A stretch of 64,000 nt of DNA from the NCBI RefSeq assembly GCF_016907085.1, contig NZ_JAFBBJ010000001.1, forward strand, positions 558,001-622,000, written 5' to 3'. The notes beneath the pieces were generated by a model that saw nothing but the letters and a program-made list of their open reading frames with translations, was not told where the DNA came from and ran no database searches. This stretch comes from Clavibacter michiganensis (GTDB taxonomy: Bacteria > Actinomycetota > Actinomycetes > Actinomycetales > Microbacteriaceae). Position numbers and translations under genes: made by a program. Shown here piece by piece: positions 15,636 to 24,474 of this stretch. How positions within the stretch are numbered: position 1 is the first letter of the stretch; the number at the start of each line of letters is the position of its first letter.

Positions 15636-16202
15636 ATGAGCGACACCAGCACCGTCCCCGGATACATCGCCGGCACCTGGACCATCGACAAGACGCACTC
15701 GTCGATCGGCTTCAGCATCCGCCACATCATGATCAGCAAGGTCAAGGGCACGTTCAAGGACTTCGACGCCGAGATCGTCACGGGTGCCACCCCCGAGCAG
15801 AGCTCCGTCAAGGCGCACGCGACCATCGCCTCGATCGACACCAACGAGCCGAACCGCGACCAGCACCTCCGCACCAACGACTTCTTCGACGCCGAGAACC
15901 ACCCCACCATCGACTTCGTCTCGACCGCCGTGCGCGTCGAGAAGGACGGCGACGCGAAGGTCGACGGCGAGCTCACCGTCCGCGGCGTCACCAAGCCCGT
16001 CACGTTCGACGTCGAGTTCGGCGGCTTCGGCGGCGACCCCTACGGCCAGACCAAGTTCGGCGCGACGGCCACCACGGTCATCAACCGCGAGGACTTCGGC
16101 CTCACCTACAACGCGGCCCTCGAGACCGGCGGCGTGCTGCTCGGCGACAAGGTCACGATCACGCTCGACATCCAGGCGGTCCTCGCGACCCCCGCGGCCT
16201 AG
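15636..16202 (+). CDS. YceI family protein (lipocalin-like, isoprenoid-binding fold)
   Basis: A 188-residue protein matching YceI along its whole length: GTWTIDKTHSSIGFSIRH at the N-terminus, then R-x2-HL-x2-NDFFD and a late LTVRGVTKPVTFDVEF strand pair. YceI/TT1927b proteins form an extended beta-barrel that binds long polyisoprenoids such as quinone tails. E. coli YceI is periplasmic and base-induced. No signal peptide is visible, so it is probably cytoplasmic, as in many actinobacteria. A GAAAGG ribosome site precedes the ATG. It is a single-gene unit flanked by a promoter-like island and a hairpin. Confidence 0.9.
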   Translation: MSDTSTVPGYIAGTWTIDKTHSSIGFSIRHIMISKVKGTFKDFDAEIVTGATPEQSSVKAHATIASIDTNEPNRDQHLRTNDFFDAENHPTIDFVSTAVRVEKDGDAKVDGELTVRGVTKPVTFDVEFGGFGGDPYGQTKFGATATTVINREDFGLTYNAALETGGVLLGDKVTITLDIQAVLATPAA

Positions 16203-16250
16203 CGCGCACCGGCCGGCATCCGTCCGGCCGCCTCCGCGTCACGCGGACCC

Positions 16251-16285
16251 GACGCCCCCGTTCCATCGCATGGACCGGGGGCGTC
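16251..16285 (+). terminator. Hairpin terminator after yceI
   Basis: A perfect 10-bp stem (16251-16260 with 16276-16285) continues after one mismatch as 5 bp (16262-16266 with 16270-16274), closing a 3-nt loop. It lies 48 bp after the yceI stop and before the convergent hydrolase, so it may serve both. Confidence 0.75.
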
Positions 16286-16304
16286 GTCGTGCCCGGGGCG
16301 CGCC

Positions 16305-17312
16305 TCAGGGGACGAGGCCGAGCGCCCGCAGCGTCTCGAGCGGGCGCTCGACGTGCGCGAAGTGGCCGGCGTCGTGGACCACCGCGGGGGATGCATCCGG
16401 GAGGTCGCGCGCCAAGCGGGCCAGGTCGCCCGGCGCGACGAAGACGTCCCTGCTTCCCCGCACCGCGGCGACGGGGCACGTGATCCGCGGCCACAGCTCG
16501 CCGGCGGGATAGGCGGCGGCGATCCCCGATGCCCGCAGGAAGGCGCGCGGCCGCACCTCGTCGGCCAGCGCCGCGATGACCGACCCGCCCACCCGCCCAC
16601 CGTGCGCGAACAGGGGACGGGTGAGCTGGCGCAGGACGCCCGTGCGATGGAGGAACCGGACGTACGCGAGACCGGCGGGGCCGAGGAGCCGCGTCACGTG
16701 CATCGCGCCGAGCATCATGCTGAAGCCGGGGAGCACGTCGAACCGTCGGATCGGATGCGCCGCGCTGTCCATGACGGTGTACACGGTGGGCGACACCAGG
16801 GCCACGGACCGCACGCGACCCGGATGCCGGGCGGCCAGGTGGAGGGCGAGGAAGCCGCCCATCGAGTGCCCCACGAGGCGGGATCCGTCGTACCCCAGCT
16901 CGTCGAGCACCCGGATCACGGCGTCGGCCACCGCCTCCAGGGCGAGCTCCCCGTCGCCGTCCCCGGCCGGGGACCCGCCCCAGCCGGGCAGGTCGATCGC
17001 CACCACGTCCTCGAGCGGCGCGCCCGCATCCCGGGCCGCGCGGAGGGCGGGCGTCCAGGTGGTCCACGACCCGGCCGCGCCGTGGAGGAGGACGGTGGCC
17101 GTCCCGGAACGACGCCGCGGAGCGTGGTGGTGCCGGACCGTCCCGGTCGGCGTCGCCGTCGTCCCGGCGACCAGGCCGCATCCCCGGGGGTCGGCGTCGA
17201 GCTCGTAGGGGCTGTAGCCGTCCGCCGCCCGAGGACTCCGCCCGGTGTCGCGCGCGGCGAGCCCCGTCCGGCGCGGCAGGGGACGAGGGGAGGAGGGATG
17301 GGGGACGCGCAC
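16305..17312 (-). CDS. Alpha/beta hydrolase, tandem paralogue A
   Basis: A 335-residue alpha/beta hydrolase. Oxyanion-hole region LLHGAAGSW, nucleophile in GHSMGG, acid in GSRDVFV, catalytic His in DAGHFAHVERP. It is paralogous, without visible gaps, to the gene at 17445-18377, and matching DNA sites are 1140 bp apart throughout. The paralogue's start codon is not preserved here. I chose GTG at 17312 because a GGAGGT ribosome site lies 5 nt before it. An ATG at 17396 would add 28 residues. The N-terminal 30 residues are Arg/Pro-rich and absent from the paralogue. Substrate unknown. Confidence 0.78.
   Translation of the reverse strand: MRVPHPSSPRPLPRRTGLAARDTGRSPRAADGYSPYELDADPRGCGLVAGTTATPTGTVRHHHAPRRRSGTATVLLHGAAGSWTTWTPALRAARDAGAPLEDVVAIDLPGWGGSPAGDGDGELALEAVADAVIRVLDELGYDGSRLVGHSMGGFLALHLAARHPGRVRSVALVSPTVYTVMDSAAHPIRRFDVLPGFSMMLGAMHVTRLLGPAGLAYVRFLHRTGVLRQLTRPLFAHGGRVGGSVIAALADEVRPRAFLRASGIAAAYPAGELWPRITCPVAAVRGSRDVFVAPGDLARLARDLPDASPAVVHDAGHFAHVERPLETLRALGLVP
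16314..16364. repeat. 51-bp exact repeat, copy 1 of tandem gene duplication
   Basis: Identical to 17454-17504 (offset 1140). It encodes the C-terminal RPLETLRALGL region of both hydrolases. It marks the best-conserved part of a gene-length duplication. Confidence 0.9.
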
Positions 17313-17444
17313 GGATGACCTCCGGGACGGGGCGGGGATCCGCACAGGGTCTCCGACGGCGGCGTCGGTCCGTGGGCCCCCTCCCCAGCGCACCATCCCG
17401 CGCGTCCGTCGGCGGTCGCGCGCGGACCCGGCGTCCCGGAGGGC

Positions 17445-18377
17445 TCAGGCGAGGAGGCCGAGCGCCCGCAGCGTCTCGAGCGGGCGCTCGACGTGCGCGA
17501 AGTGCCCGGCGTCGGGGATCACCGCGGACCGGAGCGAGGGCACCGCGCGGGCCAGGAGGTCGAGGTCGTCCGGGGAGACGAACACGTCGTCGTCGCCGCG
17601 CACCGCGACCACCGGGCAGGCGATGCGCGACCAGAGCCCGTCGGCGTCGTAGCCGCGCGTGACCTCCGCGGCGAGCGAGAACGCGCGGGGCCGGGCCTCG
17701 GTCGCGATGGCGTCGACGATCGACCGGCGCACGTGCCAGCCGTGCGCGAAGAGCGGCAGCGCGATCGCGCGCATGAGCCGGATGCGGCCGACGCCGCGGA
17801 TGAGCGCCGTGCCGGGGCGGCCGAGCCGGCGCATGGTGCGCATCACGCCGAGCATCATCGTGAAGCCCGGGATGAGGCGGAACTCCCGCACGGGATGCGC
17901 GACGCTCGCGATGACCGAGTACGTCGTGGGCGAGACGAGCGCGACGGAGACGGCGCGGGCGGGGTCGCGCGCGGCCAGGTGCAGCGCGATGAACCCGCCC
18001 ATCGAGTGGCCGACGAGCCGCCACCGCACGTACCCGAGGCCGTCGACGACCGCGCGGACGGCGTCGGCGATGGCGTCCACCGTCGCCTCGTCGTCGGTCG
18101 CGTCGAGCGCGGAGCCGCCCCAGCCGGGCAGGTCGATCGCGACCACGTCGGCGAACGGGACGGCGGCGTCGCGCGCGGTGCGGATGAGCGGCGTCCACGT
18201 GGTCCACGATCCGGCGGCGCCGTGCAGCAGCACCGTCGCGGTGTCCGATCCGCGCACCTGCACGTGGTGGTGCCGCACGACGCCGAGCCCGGTGCGCGTG
18301 CTGCCGCGCACGAGGCCGGAGGCGGCCGGATCCGGGTCGAGCTCGAGCGGGCTGTAGCCGGGCAGGGGCCGGGTCAC
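17445..18377 (-). CDS. Alpha/beta hydrolase, tandem paralogue B
   Basis: A 310-residue alpha/beta hydrolase with LLHGAAGSW, GHSMGGF (nucleophile), GDDDVFV (acid) and DAGHFAHVERP (His). Its GTG start overlaps the stop of the upstream FUSC gene by 4 nt, giving translational coupling. This end of the gene therefore looks ancestral, and the downstream paralogue A looks like the derived copy. Both copies keep the unusual GYSP-ELD entry and HHH before the first strand. No signal sequence is present. The link to a FUSC-type membrane protein suggests a role with a hydrophobic or aromatic ester substrate, but that is inference. Confidence 0.8.
   Translation of the reverse strand: MTRPLPGYSPLELDPDPAASGLVRGSTRTGLGVVRHHHVQVRGSDTATVLLHGAAGSWTTWTPLIRTARDAAVPFADVVAIDLPGWGGSALDATDDEATVDAIADAVRAVVDGLGYVRWRLVGHSMGGFIALHLAARDPARAVSVALVSPTTYSVIASVAHPVREFRLIPGFTMMLGVMRTMRRLGRPGTALIRGVGRIRLMRAIALPLFAHGWHVRRSIVDAIATEARPRAFSLAAEVTRGYDADGLWSRIACPVVAVRGDDDVFVSPDDLDLLARAVPSLRSAVIPDAGHFAHVERPLETLRALGLLA
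17454..17504. repeat. 51-bp exact repeat, copy 2 of tandem gene duplication
   Basis: Exact copy of 16314-16364, in the same position of the paralogous gene. Confidence 0.9.
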
Positions 18378-19420
18378 TCGGCGCCGCCGATGATCTCCGA
18401 GCGGATGCGGCGGATGTCCTCCAGGAGCGAGCCGATGAGGATCCAGTGCTCCTCGCTCGGCTGCAGCACCACGAGCGGCGCCGTGAGCGCGGGCTCCTCG
18501 CGCGGGTCGGTCCCGTCGGCGCGGCCGTCGCCCGGCAGCGCGTGCTCGGCGAGGAGCCGCACGTCGTGGGCGGCGCGCGTCAGCTCGGTCGCGATCCCGC
18601 GCACCACGGGCTCCTCGGCGAGCGACGGGTCGTAGCGGTCGTGCACGGCGCGCGTCATGCCCACCACGCGGTTGACGAGGACGGTGAGCGTCGCGAGGAG
18701 CTCGCGGTCGGCCTCGAGCAGCGCGCGATGCCGCCGCCGGAGGGGGTTGAGGGTGAGGCTCTCGAGGCCCCTGTCGACCTCGGCGACGGCCTTCGTGTGC
18801 CGCGGCCGGAGCTCGCGCGCGCGGGTGAGCATGCGGTCGAGCTCCGCGCGATCGACGGGCTCGGACAGCGCGCCCGCCAGCCGGTCGAGGGCCGCGGCGC
18901 AATCGCCCGCGAGGCCGATGACCGCGCGTCGGCTCGCCTCGTGCAGCACGGGCGGCGCGATCACGATGTTGACGACCACGCCGATGGCCGCGCCGAGGAC
19001 GGTCTCCACGATGCGGTCGACCGCGTACACCGGCGAGAGCTGGCCGATGGCGAGCACGAGCATCGCGCTGATGGGGATCTGCGTGCTCGACCCGGGCGTC
19101 AGCCGGAACACCCAGCCCACCAGCACCGCGACGACGACCGCGAGGAGCACCACGCCGCTCGAGGTGCCGAGCGCCAGCCCGAGCCCGAGCGCGAGCAGCA
19201 CGCCCGTGATCACGCCGAGGCTGCGCTCGACCGCCTTGCCGAAGGTCTGGTTGATGCTCGGCTGCACCACGAGCAGCGCCGCGATGGTGGCGAAGATGGG
19301 CAGCTGCGCGGGCAGCAGGGCGATGCAGACGAACCAGGCGATGATCGCCGCGACGCTGGTCTTGACCACCTGGACGAACGGGATGCGCGTGGTCGTGCGG
19401 ACGGTCGTGGTGATGCGCAC
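18374..19420 (-). CDS. FUSC-family membrane protein (aromatic acid exporter-like)
   Basis: A 348-residue protein with about six hydrophobic helices in residues 15-165, followed by a long soluble helical domain (about 175-345). This is one FUSC/ArAE module, as in short homologues of the E. coli AaeB aromatic acid efflux protein. Characteristic is QPSINQTFGKAVERSLGVITG in the membrane domain. Start GTG at 19420 follows GGAGG by 6 nt. It overlaps the hydrolase B start (GTGA) and lies 55 bp after dnaE2 on the same strand. Read-through from the SOS-controlled gene is therefore possible. The exported compound is unknown. Confidence 0.75.
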   Translation of the reverse strand: MRITTTVRTTTRIPFVQVVKTSVAAIIAWFVCIALLPAQLPIFATIAALLVVQPSINQTFGKAVERSLGVITGVLLALGLGLALGTSSGVVLLAVVVAVLVGWVFRLTPGSSTQIPISAMLVLAIGQLSPVYAVDRIVETVLGAAIGVVVNIVIAPPVLHEASRRAVIGLAGDCAAALDRLAGALSEPVDRAELDRMLTRARELRPRHTKAVAEVDRGLESLTLNPLRRRHRALLEADRELLATLTVLVNRVVGMTRAVHDRYDPSLAEEPVVRGIATELTRAAHDVRLLAEHALPGDGRADGTDPREEPALTAPLVVLQPSEEHWILIGSLLEDIRRIRSEIIGGAE

Positions 19421-19475
19421 GTGCGGCCTCCGGCTGCGGTATCGGGTGCCCCCATCATCCCGCGGGCGGGCGGCC

Positions 19476-22400
19476 TCAAGCCACCTGGGCCGCGTCGTCC
19501 ATCCCGCCGTCGCCCCCGCCGGCCTGCCGCCTCGCGTCCTGCCAGCGCGCCCACATCTCCTTGAGGTCCCACGCGTCCTCCGCCTGGATGGAGACGCCCC
19601 GCTCGCCCGTGCGCCGCGTGCGCCCCCGGATGACGAGCAGCCGCGTGCCGAAGAGCATGGGCCCGGCCTTCTGCTGCGCCTCGTCGAAGAAGGTGGAGTC
19701 GGAGCAGCCCGTGCCGTCGTCGAGGCTGATGAAGACCACGCGCTTGCCGCTGCGCATGGGCGGCGTCTGCGTGGCGATGCGGATCCCCGCGACCACCACC
19801 TCGGATCCGCTGCGCACCTCGAGCAGCTGGCTCGCCGGGATCACGCCGAGCTCGTCGAGCATGGGCCGGTAGCTCTCCAGCACGTGCTCGGTGACCTCCA
19901 TCTGCAGGATGTCGAGCTCGGCGGCGACGCGCGCGCGGCCGTCGGGGTCGGGCGAGCCGCGCGGGATGAGGTCGCGGTCGTCGACGAAGAGCGGCAGCTG
20001 GCCGGCCGGATCCGCGGGCCGGGCCGCGCGCGCCGTGAGCCGCCGCGCGAACGCCATCACGTCGCCGCGCGACGCGGCACCGCGGGCGGCGGCGTCCTCG
20101 TCGGACGTCGCGAGCGAGTCGAGCGCGCCCACCGCGGCGAGCCGCTCGAGCAGCGCGCGCGACGGCTGCGCCTTGGCGTAGAAGTCGCTGATGGAGTCGT
20201 AGGGCTGGCCCCGCTCGATGCGCTCCAGCTCCGCCTGGCTCATGCCGTGCACGTCCTGCAGCGACAGCCGGATCCCCAGCTCGCCGATGCGCGTGCGCCC
20301 GGTCGTCCCCTCGCCCGCGACGCGCTCCACGCGGTAGACGCCGGTGGACCGGTTCACGTCGAGCGGCAGCACGGGCACGCCCATCCGCCTGGCCTCGGTG
20401 AGGAGCAGGCGCTTGGGGTACATGCCGGGGTCGTGCGTGAGGATCCCCGCGAGGAACTCCGCCGGGTAGTGCGTCTTCAACCACGCGCTCTGCCAGGTGG
20501 GCAGCGCGAACGCGGCGCCGTGCGCCTTGCAGAACCCGAACGAGCCGAAGCCCTTGAGCGCCTTCCAGATGCGCTCGACGTCGGCGTCCGAGAAGGGGCG
20601 CCGGCCCGTGCGCCCGTCGACGTGCAGGGACGTGCGCTCCCGGAACGCCTGCTCGACCACCGTGTCCATGCGCTCCATGTTGCGGCGCAGCTCGTCGGCC
20701 TCCGCGAGGGAGACCTGCATGCAGTCGGCGAAGATCCGGATGACCTGCTCGTGGTAGATGACGACGCCGAAGGTGGGCGCGAGGAACGGCGCGAACCGCG
20801 GGTGCAGGTAGTCGGGGCGGGTGATGCCGTGCTTCGTGTCGAGGAACGGCGCGACCATGTTGCCCTTCATGGGCCCCGGCCGGAACAGCGAGATGTCGGC
20901 GATGAGGTCCTCGTAGACGTCGGGCTGCATCTTGCCGATGAGCTCGCGCTGCCCGGGCGACTCGATCTGGAACATGCCGAGCGTGTGCGTGGTGCGGATG
21001 GCGGCGAAGGTCTCCTCGTCGTCGTGCGGGATCTCGTCGAGCTCGATGCGGCCATCGCGGTGCACGTAGCGCGCGTCCACCGGGATGCCGCCCGCGACCG
21101 CCGAGCGCGTGCCGTGGATGCGGTGGATCTCGTCCAGCGCGTACGCCATCGTGCTCTGCATCCGCACCCCGAGGATGTCGAGCTTGAGCAGCCCCATGTC
21201 GTCGATGTCGTCCTTGTCGAACTGGCTCATCGGCAGGCCCATGCCGCTCGGCTGCACCGGGCTCGTGCTGAGCAGGTCGGAGTCGCCGAGGATCACGCCG
21301 CACGGGTGCATGGAGATGTGCCGGGGGAGCCGGTCGAGCCGCTCCGTGAGGTCGACCAGCAGGTCGATGCTCGGGTCGTCGCGCACGAGGTCGGCGATGG
21401 GCTTGAGCTCCGGCTTCGTCTCGAGCACCGCCCGGAACTCGCGCGCGTTGAAGCGCCAGATGTTCTTGGCGATGAAGTCGATCTGCTGCTCGTCGAGGTC
21501 GAGCGCGAGCCCGGCGTCGCGCGCGGCGCCGCGGGCCCGGTAGGTGTTCTGCATCGACAGCAGGGTGACCCGGTTGCTCCCGTACTTCTCGAACACGCGG
21601 TGGTAGACCTCGTGCCGGCGCGCGGACTCCACGTCGATGTCGATGTCCGGCAGCGTCGAGCGCACCTTGCCGAGGAAGCGCTCGAACAGCAGGTCGTGCT
21701 CGAGCGGATCCACGTTGGAGATGCGCAGCAGGTAGTTGACGAGGCTGCCCGCGCCGGATCCCCGCGCCTGGTTGCGCACGCCCATGTCCCGCATGAGCGC
21801 GCACACGTCGGCTACGGTGAGGAAGTAGGTGGCGAAGCCGAAGCCCGTGATGGTCGTGAGCTCGGTGCGCATCCGGGCGAGCACGCGCTGCCGCATGGCC
21901 TCGTCGACGTGCCCGAACCGCTCGGTGACGCCGGCCTCGGCCTTCCGCCAGAGCGCCTCGTCCGGATCGCCCGTGACCCCGATGACGGACTTCTCCGGCA
22001 GCTTCGGCTTCCGCCAGGCGAGGTCGGCGTCGGGATCCAGCCGGCAGCGGTCGGCCAGCTCCTCGGTGGCGCGCAGCAGCGCCTCGCCCGCGCGGCGGTC
22101 GAGCGACGATGCGCCCGCGATCTCGCGCGCGATCTCCTGCATCTCGGCCGGGGTCTTCAGCCACGCCTGGCCGTTGGGCTGCGGGCGGAACGACCCGAGC
22201 GGCCGGAGCGTGCCCGCGGAGTCGAGCACGTCGCCCGTGAGCGCGTCGTCGGGCTCGAGGTAGCGCACGGCGTTGGTGAGCACGGCGGGGATGCGGTGGG
22301 CGTCGGCGAGCTCGAGCATGCGGGCGGCGTGCCGGAGGCTGGCGGACTCGCCGGGCTCGGTGAAGTGGCAGACCACCTCGACGACGACCGCGCCGGGCAG

Positions 22401-22898
22401 GAGCCGGGCCCACTCGGCCAGGTGGCGGGACGCGAGCGCGTGGTCGCCGGCCGCGACGGCGCGGCCGACGTCCGAGTCGGGCCCGAGCATGACGGTGCCG
22501 ACGGGCCCCTCCTCGCCGAGCAGGAACGCGGGCGGCCGGGTGCGCGCGATGCCGGTCTGGGCGCTCCGGGCGGTGCTCCTGGCCGTGCCGCGCCCGTGGC
22601 TCGCGCTGATGAGGCGGCTGAGCGCCGCCCAGCCCTGGCCGCGCGTGCCGCCGTGCGCGAGCACCGTGATCCGGCCCGGGTGCTCGCCCGAGAGCCCGAG
22701 CTCCGCGCCGACCACGGGGGAGACCCCGGCGGCGAGGGAGCGGCGGATGTGGCGGACGGCGCCGTACAGCCCGTCGCGGTCGGTGATGGCCGCGGCCGAC
22801 GCGCCCTCGGACGCGACCCGGTCGACGAGCGCCTCGGGCGCCGAGGTGCCGAAGTGGGCGGAGAAGGCGGACGCGACGTGCAGGTGGGTGAAGCTCAC
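19476..22898 (-). CDS. dnaE2: Error-prone DNA polymerase III alpha subunit
   Basis: A 1140-residue C-family polymerase. It has an N-terminal PHP domain (begins FTHLHVASAFS), a polymerase palm/finger region with GSGAGSLVNYLLRI and the catalytic Asp pair in PDIDIDV, a tandem helix-hairpin-helix region and an OB domain toward the C-terminus. DnaE2 performs damage-induced translesion synthesis with ImuA'/ImuB. The GTG start follows GAGGGAGG. A perfect LexA box (22943-22958) lies 45 bp upstream, which supports DnaE2 in preference to replicative DnaE1. No imuB gene is adjacent, unlike the classic cassette. Confidence 0.92.
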   Translation of the reverse strand: MSFTHLHVASAFSAHFGTSAPEALVDRVASEGASAAAITDRDGLYGAVRHIRRSLAAGVSPVVGAELGLSGEHPGRITVLAHGGTRGQGWAALSRLISASHGRGTARSTARSAQTGIARTRPPAFLLGEEGPVGTVMLGPDSDVGRAVAAGDHALASRHLAEWARLLPGAVVVEVVCHFTEPGESASLRHAARMLELADAHRIPAVLTNAVRYLEPDDALTGDVLDSAGTLRPLGSFRPQPNGQAWLKTPAEMQEIAREIAGASSLDRRAGEALLRATEELADRCRLDPDADLAWRKPKLPEKSVIGVTGDPDEALWRKAEAGVTERFGHVDEAMRQRVLARMRTELTTITGFGFATYFLTVADVCALMRDMGVRNQARGSGAGSLVNYLLRISNVDPLEHDLLFERFLGKVRSTLPDIDIDVESARRHEVYHRVFEKYGSNRVTLLSMQNTYRARGAARDAGLALDLDEQQIDFIAKNIWRFNAREFRAVLETKPELKPIADLVRDDPSIDLLVDLTERLDRLPRHISMHPCGVILGDSDLLSTSPVQPSGMGLPMSQFDKDDIDDMGLLKLDILGVRMQSTMAYALDEIHRIHGTRSAVAGGIPVDARYVHRDGRIELDEIPHDDEETFAAIRTTHTLGMFQIESPGQRELIGKMQPDVYEDLIADISLFRPGPMKGNMVAPFLDTKHGITRPDYLHPRFAPFLAPTFGVVIYHEQVIRIFADCMQVSLAEADELRRNMERMDTVVEQAFRERTSLHVDGRTGRRPFSDADVERIWKALKGFGSFGFCKAHGAAFALPTWQSAWLKTHYPAEFLAGILTHDPGMYPKRLLLTEARRMGVPVLPLDVNRSTGVYRVERVAGEGTTGRTRIGELGIRLSLQDVHGMSQAELERIERGQPYDSISDFYAKAQPSRALLERLAAVGALDSLATSDEDAAARGAASRGDVMAFARRLTARAARPADPAGQLPLFVDDRDLIPRGSPDPDGRARVAAELDILQMEVTEHVLESYRPMLDELGVIPASQLLEVRSGSEVVVAGIRIATQTPPMRSGKRVVFISLDDGTGCSDSTFFDEAQQKAGPMLFGTRLLVIRGRTRRTGERGVSIQAEDAWDLKEMWARWQDARRQAGGGDGGMDDAAQVA

Positions 22899-22942
22899 GC
22901 GCGCCTCCCTCGATGTCCGCACGCGCCGCCCGGGCGCGATGT

Positions 22943-22958
22943 TCGAACGGATGTTCGA
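22943..22958. promoter_or_regulatory. LexA (SOS) box upstream of dnaE2
   Basis: TCGAAC-GGAT-GTTCGA is a perfect palindrome matching the actinobacterial LexA operator TCGAAC-N4-GTTCGA. It sits 45 bp before dnaE2 and 52 bp before the divergent zwf-like gene, so it could affect both promoters. Confidence 0.92.
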
Positions 22959-22998
22959 CTCGCCCAGTGTAGGTCGGCTGCCCGGCAGCCGCGACCCG

Positions 22999-23004
22999 TA
23001 GTCT
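22999..23004 (+). promoter_or_regulatory. -10 hexamer TAGTCT, leaderless start of zwf-like gene
   Basis: TAGTCT is followed by 6 nt (which also spell a CGGAGG) and the ATG at 23011. A ribosome site so close to the ATG is unlikely to act as one. Confidence 0.5.
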
Positions 23005-23010
23005 CGGAGG

Positions 23011-24378
23011 ATGACCAGCGAACCCTCCACCCTCGTCATCCTCGGCGCCAGCGGCGACCTCACGGAACGCCTCCTGCTGCCGGGTCTCGGCAGCCTCGTG
23101 GCGAGCGATCGGGGGCGGCGGATCCAGCTCATCGGCACCGGCCGGAGCGCCCGCACGCCGCAGGAGTGGACGAAGACGGTCAAGACCGCGTTCGACTCGG
23201 TGGACGCCACGGGACGCCGGGCGGCGGGCATCGTCTCGTCCACCAAGTACATCCAGGCCGACCCCACCGACCTCGACGACCTGAAGCGCATCCTCGAGGC
23301 GTGCGAGGGCGCGCCGGCCCTCTACTTCGCGCTGCCGCCGGCCATCTCCATCGCGGTGTGCGAGCAGCTCGCGAAGCTCGACCTGCCGGAGGGCACCACG
23401 CTGGCGCTCGAGAAGCCGTTCGGCTCGAACAGCCGCAGCGCCGCCCAGCTCAACCGCCAGCTGCTGAAGCTCGTGCCGGAGGACCGCATCCACCGCACCG
23501 ACCACTTCCTCGGCCTCTCCACGGTGCTCAACCTCGTCTCGCTGCGCTTCGCCAACCGCTTCTTCGAGTCGGTGTGGAGCGCCAGGGACATCGAGAAGGT
23601 CGAGATCCTCTACGACGAGACGCTCGCCCTCGAGGGCCGCGCCGCCTACTACGACAAGTCGGGCGCGCTCGTCGACATGATCCAGAGCCACCTGCTGCAG
23701 GTGCTCGCGGTGTTCGCGATGGAGCCGCCCGCGAGCATCGACCCGGACGACCTGCGCTCGAACATCGCCTCGGTCCTCCGCGCCACCGAGGTCTGGGACA
23801 ACGACCCCATCGCCCACAGCCGCCGGGCCCGCTACACGGGCGCCACGGTGGACGGCACGCGCATCCCCGCCTACGCCAAGGAGGAGGGGGTCGATCCGGC
23901 CAACGAGACGGAGACGCTCGCCGAGGTCACGTTCGGCGTCGCCAACGCGCGCTGGGCGGGCGTGCCGTTCCGCCTCCGCTCGGGCAAGGCCCTCAAGGAG
24001 GCGTCGAAGCGCATCATCGTCACCTTCAAGCCCGTGGCGCACCTGCCGCGGGGCCTCCACGGCTCCGCGCGGCCGGACCGCCTCATCATCGACCTCAAGC
24101 CCGACGGCATCTCGCTCGAGGTCACCATGGACGGCACGGGCGAGCCCTTCACGCTCACGCAGTCCACGTTCCGCGCGGAGTTCGCCGAGCCCGAGCTCAC
24201 CCCGTACGGCGAGGTGCTCGACGGCATCCTCGCCGGCGACCCGCGCCTCTCGGTCCGCGGCGACGTGGCCGAGCGGTGCTGGCGCATCGTCGCGCCGGTC
24301 ATGCGCGCCTGGAAGGGCGACCGCGTGCCCATGGCCGAGTACCGCGCCGGATCCGCGGGGCCGACCGCCTGGCGCTGA
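23011..24378 (+). CDS. Glucose-6-phosphate dehydrogenase homologue with altered active site
   Basis: A 455-residue protein of the Zwf family. The N-terminal Rossmann domain has GASGDLT. The large alpha+beta domain keeps the general-base His227 in MIQSHLLQ and late RSGKAL. The substrate motif, normally D-H-Y-L-G-K-E, reads D-H-F-L-G-L-S (His165, Leu169, Ser170), so the substrate-binding Lys is missing. It may be a second, specialised or poorly active G6PDH; no tal, pgl or opcA is adjacent. It is divergent from dnaE2 across a shared 112-bp region containing a LexA box. The family call is sure; catalysis as true G6PDH is doubtful. Confidence 0.85.
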   Translation: MTSEPSTLVILGASGDLTERLLLPGLGSLVASDRGRRIQLIGTGRSARTPQEWTKTVKTAFDSVDATGRRAAGIVSSTKYIQADPTDLDDLKRILEACEGAPALYFALPPAISIAVCEQLAKLDLPEGTTLALEKPFGSNSRSAAQLNRQLLKLVPEDRIHRTDHFLGLSTVLNLVSLRFANRFFESVWSARDIEKVEILYDETLALEGRAAYYDKSGALVDMIQSHLLQVLAVFAMEPPASIDPDDLRSNIASVLRATEVWDNDPIAHSRRARYTGATVDGTRIPAYAKEEGVDPANETETLAEVTFGVANARWAGVPFRLRSGKALKEASKRIIVTFKPVAHLPRGLHGSARPDRLIIDLKPDGISLEVTMDGTGEPFTLTQSTFRAEFAEPELTPYGEVLDGILAGDPRLSVRGDVAERCWRIVAPVMRAWKGDRVPMAEYRAGSAGPTAWR

Positions 24379-24462
24379 CCGCCCGCGCCGCCCGCGCCGG
24401 CCTCCCGCATGACGGCTCCCTGGGCGTCGTCGCCTCCCGGCGGCGGCGCCCTCGTCGCGTCC

Positions 24463-24468
24463 TAGCGT
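24463..24468 (+). promoter_or_regulatory. -10 hexamer TAGCGT, leaderless start
   Basis: TAGCGT, then 6 nt, then the ATG at 24475. Confidence 0.5.
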
Positions 24469-24474
24469 GAGGGC

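Noticed and set aside
16314..17504. A CRISPR or insertion sequence origin for the repeated 51-mer
   Set aside because: The repeats lie inside two homologous coding genes at matching positions, with no spacers, terminal inverted repeats or transposase.
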